Shown here in pieces: positions 13,843-18,025 of a stretch of 18,025 nt of DNA; the stretch's first letter is position 1, and every line of letters begins with the position of its first letter. Below the pieces are notes generated by a model. The model saw only the letters and a list, made by a program, of their open reading frames with translations. It was not told the DNA's origin and ran no database searches. Origin of the DNA: an uncultured Acetatifactor sp. (GTDB lineage Bacteria > Bacillota > Clostridia > Lachnospirales > Lachnospiraceae); contig CAOOJO010000010.1 in the NCBI GenBank assembly GCA_948496895.1, positions 1 through 18,025 of the forward strand, read 5' to 3'. Both the position numbers and the translations under genes were made by a program.

Positions 13843-15516
13843 ATGAAATTCAAGGATATGCCATATGAGCGCGTGGACTTTGAGCAGGTGGAGCAGGAGC
13901 TGAGGGCCCTGATGGAAGCCTTCGACAATGCGAAGGACGGCGAGGAGCAGTTCGCGGTCCATCAGAAATACTACGACCTGACGGACAGGGTCGGCACCCA
14001 GATGACCATCGCCCACATCCGCTACGACGCGGACACCACGGACGAATTCTACAGCGCGGAGCATGACTATTACAATGAGAAGTCCCCCATCTACCACAAT
14101 CTGGCGCTGGAATACGAGAAGAAGCTCTACGCCTCCCCCTACCGGGACAAGCTGGTGGAGAAGATAGGCCCCGTGGCCTTCAGGAACATGGAGATTGCCC
14201 AGAAGGCCATGGACGAGCGGCTGATTCCCCTGATGCAGGAGGAGAACAATCTCACTACGGAGTACAGCAAGCTGATTGCGAATGCGAAGATTCCCTTCGA
14301 TGGCCAGGAATTGAACTTGTCCCTGCTGCGCCCCTATACCGTGCACCAGGACAGGACCGTGCGCGCCGCCGCCTGGAAGGCCCAGAGCGAATTCTTCGCC
14401 GCCAATGCCCGGACCCTGGACGAGATCTACGACAAGCTGGTGAAGAACCGCACCGCCCAGGCCAAGGCTCTTGGCTATGACAATTACCTGGAGCTGGGCT
14501 ACTACCGCATGTGCCGCAACTGCTACGGCCGCAGGGAGGTGGAGGCCTTTAGAAAGCAGGTGAAGGAGGACTTTGTCCCCTTCGCGGAGAAGCTCCATGA
14601 CCGCAGGAGGCAGCGCCTGGGCCTGGAGAAGCTTAGCTGCATCGACACGGCCGTCTACTTTAAGGAGGGCAATCCCGCGCCCACAGGCACGCCCCAGGAG
14701 ATTCTGGAGGCAGGGCGGAGGATGTACAGCGAGCTCTCCCCGGAGACAAAGGAATTCTACGAGTTCATGATGGAAAATGAGCTGTTCGATGTACTGGGCC
14801 GCAAGACCAAGCGGGCCGGGGGCTACATGACCTATATGCCGGTGTACCAGGCGCCCTTCGTGTTCGCCAATTTCAACGGCACCAGCGGGGACGTGGACGT
14901 GATCACCCATGAGTGCGGCCACGCCTTCCAGGGGTGGCTTGCCGGCAAGGATCCCATCCGGGAGCATTCCGACATCACCATGGAGACCGCGGAGATCCAC
15001 TCCATGTCCATGGAGTTCTTCGCCCAGAACTGGATGCCCCTCTTCTTCGGCGACAGGGCTCAGGACTATATCGAGATGCACCTGGAGGACGCGGCTGCCT
15101 TCATCCCCTACGGCTGCATGGTGGACGAGTTCCAGCACATCGCCTATGAGAATCCTGACATGACCCCGGCAGAGCGCCACGCCGCCTGGCTGAAGCTGGA
15201 GCGGGAGTACAGGCCCCACCAGGACTACGGCGACGATCCCTTCTTCGGAAAGGGCGGCTTCTGGCAGCGGCAGCAGCATATCTACACCTCCCCGCTGTAC
15301 TACATCGACTACAGCCTGGCCCAGAGCTGCGCGCTGCAGTACAAGGTGAAGATGGACGCGGACTTCGAGGGGGCCTGGGAGAGCTACCTGAAGCTGTGCA
15401 GGCTCTCCGCCAGCGATTTCTTCACCAATATGGTCAAGGAAGTGGGACTGGACAGCCCCTTCGAGGCCGGCTGCATGAAAAATATCGTGGAAAAGCTTGA
15501 AAAATATGTGAAATAG
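13843..15516 (+). CDS. M3 family oligoendopeptidase
   Basis: A 557-residue cytoplasmic zinc metallopeptidase of family M3 (thimet oligopeptidase/PepF relatives, the non-PepF clostridial subgroup). Such enzymes cut short peptides for amino acid supply and turnover. The zinc site is clear: HECGH (H356, E357, H360) with E384 in ETAEIHSMSME as the third ligand, 24 residues downstream as expected. The substrate-side motif YQAPFVFANFNGTSGDVDVI (335-354) and the C-terminal YIDYSLAQSCALQ segment are also typical. It has no signal peptide or membrane segment. The length is normal. AGGAAAAGG precedes the ATG. It has its own promoter and is divergent from the two-TM protein gene. Confidence 0.95.
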   Translation: MKFKDMPYERVDFEQVEQELRALMEAFDNAKDGEEQFAVHQKYYDLTDRVGTQMTIAHIRYDADTTDEFYSAEHDYYNEKSPIYHNLALEYEKKLYASPYRDKLVEKIGPVAFRNMEIAQKAMDERLIPLMQEENNLTTEYSKLIANAKIPFDGQELNLSLLRPYTVHQDRTVRAAAWKAQSEFFAANARTLDEIYDKLVKNRTAQAKALGYDNYLELGYYRMCRNCYGRREVEAFRKQVKEDFVPFAEKLHDRRRQRLGLEKLSCIDTAVYFKEGNPAPTGTPQEILEAGRRMYSELSPETKEFYEFMMENELFDVLGRKTKRAGGYMTYMPVYQAPFVFANFNGTSGDVDVITHECGHAFQGWLAGKDPIREHSDITMETAEIHSMSMEFFAQNWMPLFFGDRAQDYIEMHLEDAAAFIPYGCMVDEFQHIAYENPDMTPAERHAAWLKLEREYRPHQDYGDDPFFGKGGFWQRQQHIYTSPLYYIDYSLAQSCALQYKVKMDADFEGAWESYLKLCRLSASDFFTNMVKEVGLDSPFEAGCMKNIVEKLEKYVK

Positions 15517-15526
15517 CTTTTCTTTT
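15490..15526 (+). terminator. weak hairpin at the end of the peptidase gene
   Basis: GAAAAGCT (15490-15497) pairs with AGCTTTTC (15515-15522) across a 17-base loop, followed by TTTT. It overlaps the stop codon. The stem is AT-rich and the loop long, so read-through into the foldase gene is likely. Confidence 0.35.
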
Positions 15527-15598
15527 CACAGAGAATACTGTAAAATAGTCCGGTGTGGACGGCCAGGAGCCGCGATACGGAAACGGACCAGAAATGAG

Positions 15599-15605
15599 AA
15601 AGGAG
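15599..15605 (+). promoter_or_regulatory. ribosome binding site fixing the start at 15615
   Basis: AAAGGAG nine bases before ATG 15615. The in-frame ATGs at 15555 and 15594 lack a comparable site. Confidence 0.65.
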
Positions 15606-15614
15606 ACATTCGGC

Positions 15615-17318
15615 ATGTCCAAGAAAGAGACGCGGAATACGGATCAGGCACCGGAGAAGGTGATGACGAAATATGATCTGAAGATGCAGCGGAGAAAGGA
15701 AGAGAAGGAGAGGGCGGAGAAGAGCAGGCGCAGGGATAACATCATCGGCATTGCGGTGGTAGTGGCGCTGCTGTGTTTGGTGGCGTCCTTCCCCATCCGC
15801 AACTACCTCACGGTGCATGGCAGCTACGTGAAGGTGAACGGGGAGAATATCTCTAAGGTAGAGTTCGACTACAACTACAATGTGTCGGTGAGCAATTACC
15901 TGAACCAGTTCGGGTACTATCTGTATATGATGGGCATAGACCCCAGCAGCGATTTCACCAACCAGATGTATTCGGAGACGCTGACCTGGGGAGACTACTT
16001 CCAGCAGCTGGCGGTGGAGAACCTGATGCGCAACAAGGGCCTGCTGGCAGAGGCAAAGGCGGAGGGCTTCGCCTACGACACGGCACAGGACTACGCCAGG
16101 TACAAGGAATCTCTGGAAAGCGCGGCCTCCGAGAACAATACCACGGTAAAGAACTATCTGAAGCAGCTCTACGGCCCCTACGCTACGGAATCCCGGCTGA
16201 AGCCCTATGTGGAGGAGGCCCTGTATGTGGCGGAGTATTATGACGAGCTGTCCGAGCGCCAGACCCCTTCCATGGAGGAAATCCAGACCTATTATGACGA
16301 GAACAGGGACAGCTATGACTCCGTGGACTACTATGTGATGACCGTGGACGCGGAGCTGCCCACGGAGCCTACAGAGCTGGCGGATCCCGTAGAGGAGACG
16401 GAAGGCGAGGAAGGCGGAGAAGCCGCTGCTGAGGGCGGGGAGGAGCAGGCCTACCAGCCCTCCGAGGCGGAGATAGAGGCGGCCATGGCGGATGCCAAGG
16501 AGCAGGCCGACATGGCAGTGAAGACAGTGAAGGCCGATGGCGAGCTGCGGGAGAACGTGACCAGGAGCGCGGCCACCTATCTGCTCCAGGACTGGCTGTT
16601 CGATGGGGAGCGGAAGGCCGGGGACTCCACCGTGATCGAGGACTCCACTGGACACCGCTATTATGTGGTGGAATTCGCGGACCGTTATCTGGACGAGGTG
16701 CTTTCCGCGGACATCCGCGTGGTGGTGACGGACGCGGAGAACGGACAGGCCATCCTGGACGAGTGGAAGGCGGGCGCCGCCACGGAGGAGAGCTTCGCGG
16801 CGCTTTGCGACAAGTACAATGACCCCGCTGTGACGGCAGCCGAGGGCGGCCTGCTGGAGGCGGTGGCATCCTCCGCGGTACCGGCTGATGTGAATAGCTG
16901 GATTCAGGACGAGGCCAGGGCAGAAGGTGACACGGCTGTCATTTCTCCCGAGGGGGATGAGAACACCTATGTGGTGTATTACAAGGGAACCAATGAGGCG
17001 GAGTGGATCTTGAACATCCGCCAGACGCTGATCAGCCAGAGGATGTCCGAGCATGTGTCCGGGATTACGGAGCAGGGCACGGTGGAGGATCCCAAGGGGA
17101 ACCTGCGCTACCTGGAGGTGCAGGCGGAGGCCGAGGCCGCGGCCCAGGAATCCTCCGCGGCGGCTGAGGGAGAAGGCTCTTCTGAGGATGGAAGCGCCTC
17201 CCAGGACGGGGAAGGCACCGGTGAATCGGAGGACGCCGAGGATACAGATGCCTCCCAGGAGCCGGAAGCTTCCGGTGAATCGGAGAGCGCCGAGGATTCC
17301 GGGGAAGCCGGAGAATAG
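15615..17318 (+). CDS. membrane-anchored PpiC/SurA-like foldase (peptidyl-prolyl isomerase-like)
   Basis: A 567-residue type II membrane protein. It has a basic, charged cytoplasmic head (1-41), one membrane segment (about 43-60, IIGIAVVVALLCLVASF) and a long extracytoplasmic part. Residues about 68-235 resemble the SurA/PrsA N-terminal chaperone region (YVKVNGENISKVEFDYNYN, PSMEEIQTYYDENRDSYDSV). An acidic insert follows at about 259-280. Residues about 380-490 resemble a weak parvulin rotamase domain (ESFAALCDKYNDPA, then GGLLEAV). It lacks the lipobox cysteine of PrsA, so it is anchored by the helix. The C-terminus from about 505 is a Glu/Ser/Ala-rich tail with a repeat. It probably assists folding of exported proteins. 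It lies 98 bases after the peptidase gene on the same strand. Isomerase activity is uncertain. Confidence 0.8.
   Translation: MSKKETRNTDQAPEKVMTKYDLKMQRRKEEKERAEKSRRRDNIIGIAVVVALLCLVASFPIRNYLTVHGSYVKVNGENISKVEFDYNYNVSVSNYLNQFGYYLYMMGIDPSSDFTNQMYSETLTWGDYFQQLAVENLMRNKGLLAEAKAEGFAYDTAQDYARYKESLESAASENNTTVKNYLKQLYGPYATESRLKPYVEEALYVAEYYDELSERQTPSMEEIQTYYDENRDSYDSVDYYVMTVDAELPTEPTELADPVEETEGEEGGEAAAEGGEEQAYQPSEAEIEAAMADAKEQADMAVKTVKADGELRENVTRSAATYLLQDWLFDGERKAGDSTVIEDSTGHRYYVVEFADRYLDEVLSADIRVVVTDAENGQAILDEWKAGAATEESFAALCDKYNDPAVTAAEGGLLEAVASSAVPADVNSWIQDEARAEGDTAVISPEGDENTYVVYYKGTNEAEWILNIRQTLISQRMSEHVSGITEQGTVEDPKGNLRYLEVQAEAEAAAQESSAAAEGEGSSEDGSASQDGEGTGESEDAEDTDASQEPEASGESESAEDSGEAGE
17196..17303 (+). 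repeat. two tandem 54-base units in the foldase tail
   Basis: Units at 17196-17249 and 17250-17303 share GCCTCCCAGGA near their starts and CCGGTGAATCGGAG (17218-17231 and 17272-17285). They encode an 18-residue acidic unit, of the type ASQxxExxGESExAED. Confidence 0.75.
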
Positions 17319-17330
17319 AGCAGAGAGCGG

Positions 17331-17358
17331 AAGGCGGTGGGGCTTCTCACCGCCTTTT
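17331..17358 (+). terminator. rho-independent terminator of the foldase gene
   Basis: AAGGCGGTG (17331-17339) pairs with CACCGCCTT (17348-17356), loop GGGCTTCT, ending in TTTT (17355-17358). It lies 12 bases after the stop codon. Confidence 0.8.
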
Positions 17359-17533
17359 CAAATGCGCAGGCTAGACCGTGGAAATGCCCGGTGACAGGCA
17401 GGTATGACCCTGGGGAATGTCCGGCAGTCAAAATGCCGTACCAGAAGGAAATGGAATATGACAGGGCTGTCAGGTAAAGCGGAGATTAAGGAGAGATAGG
17501 ATAGAAGGAAAGAAAGGAGGTCCGGAGAACGCC

Positions 17534-18025
17534 ATGGGACGGGATATCAGGATAACAGTGCCCCCAAAGGGGAAATATATCATAGAGACCATTCAGCAGG
17601 CAGGCTTCCAGGCCTACGCCGTGGGCGGGTGCGTCAGGGATTCCATCCTGGGCCGCAAGCCCCAGGACTGGGACATCACCACCTCCGCCAGCCCCGTACA
17701 GGTAAAGGCCCTCTTTCCCCGGACGATCGACACCGGCCTGCAGCATGGCACGGTGACGGTGATGCTCCAGGGGGAGGGGTTCGAGGTGACCACCTACCGG
17801 ATCGACGGCGCCTATGAGGACAGCAGGCATCCCAGCCAGGTGACCTTTACCTCGGATCTGAGGGAAGACCTGCGCCGCCGGGATCTGACCATCAACGCCA
17901 TGGCCTACAATGACGTAGAGGGGCTGGTAGACCTCTTCGGCGGCAGGGCGGATCTGGAGAAGGGGATAGTGCGCTGCGTGGGGGATTCCCGGGAGCGCTT
18001 CCGGGAGGACGCCCTGCGCATCCTG
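17534..18025 (+). CDS. cca: CCA tRNA nucleotidyltransferase, 5' part
   Basis: The first 164 codons, open to the window edge, of a class II CCA-adding enzyme (poly A polymerase head family) that adds or repairs the CCA end of tRNAs. Motifs appear in order: YAVGGCVRDSILGRKPQDWD (GG-x-VRD, then the catalytic Asp pair in DWD), GTVTVM, FEVTTYRIDG, RRDLTINAMAYN, GLVDLFGGRADLEKGIVRCV, and RERFREDALRIL at the edge. GGAG (17524-17527) lies six bases before the ATG, with AAAGGAGG slightly further upstream. The 215-base gap before it contains the foldase terminator and otherwise nothing I can support; no clear promoter is seen. Confidence 0.95.
   Translation, partial: MGRDIRITVPPKGKYIIETIQQAGFQAYAVGGCVRDSILGRKPQDWDITTSASPVQVKALFPRTIDTGLQHGTVTVMLQGEGFEVTTYRIDGAYEDSRHPSQVTFTSDLREDLRRRDLTINAMAYNDVEGLVDLFGGRADLEKGIVRCVGDSRERFREDALRIL

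Noticed and set aside
1..18025. CRISPR arrays, tRNA or rRNA genes, transposases, integrases
   Set aside because: None of the expected repeat spacing, cloverleaf signatures or protein motifs was seen on either strand.

Overview
The window looks like a chromosomal segment of a GC-rich gut Clostridia, most likely Lachnospiraceae. The reasons are strong AGGAGG-type ribosome binding sites, sigma-A-like promoters, GC-rich third codon positions in the backbone genes, and family content typical of that group (clostridial GNAT family, AAA-ATPase_like/PDDEXK proteins, M3 oligoendopeptidase, lipidless PrsA/SurA-like foldase). This placement is inference from gene content; there is no rRNA or other marker in the window. 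No tRNA, rRNA, CRISPR array, transposase or integrase is visible.

Left part (1-4900): the 3' end of an unrecognised gene; a CPA2-type Na+/H+ antiporter on the minus strand; a GNAT acetyltransferase on the plus strand, divergent from the antiporter; then a 427-base regulatory gap and a 667-residue 2-isopropylmalate synthase. This synthase carries a complete extra AraC-type DNA-binding domain at its C-terminus. It is the most striking gene in the window: a leucine-pathway enzyme, including its leucine-sensing domain, joined to a transcription-factor domain.

Middle part (about 4.8-12.4 kb): an accessory island. Two paralogous AAA-ATPase_like genes point outward. The left one (minus strand) has lost its nuclease domain and its reading frame runs through a terminator into the 3' end of leuA. 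The right one (plus strand) is complete with a PD-(D/E)XK nuclease domain. Between them lie an AT-richer zinc-ribbon membrane protein, a Hanks-type kinase whose C-lobe is replaced by membrane helices, and a helix-turn-helix protein. The last two are divergently transcribed from promoters whose -10 elements overlap. After the intact ATPase comes an AT-rich rmuC with an expanded, internally repeated coiled coil, then a decayed gene remnant and a strong bidirectional hairpin.

Right part (12.4 kb to end): ordinary GC-rich backbone. It holds a two-TM membrane protein of unknown function (minus), an M3 oligoendopeptidase (plus), a membrane-anchored PpiC/SurA-like foldase with an acidic repetitive tail (plus), and the first 164 codons of a CCA tRNA nucleotidyltransferase (plus, runs off the end).

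Working together: the peptidase and foldase are a plausible protein quality-control or peptide-use pair. The helix-turn-helix gene, nuclease-ATPase and rmuC lie in the same direction and could form a DNA-processing or defence-like unit, but that link is inference from position only.
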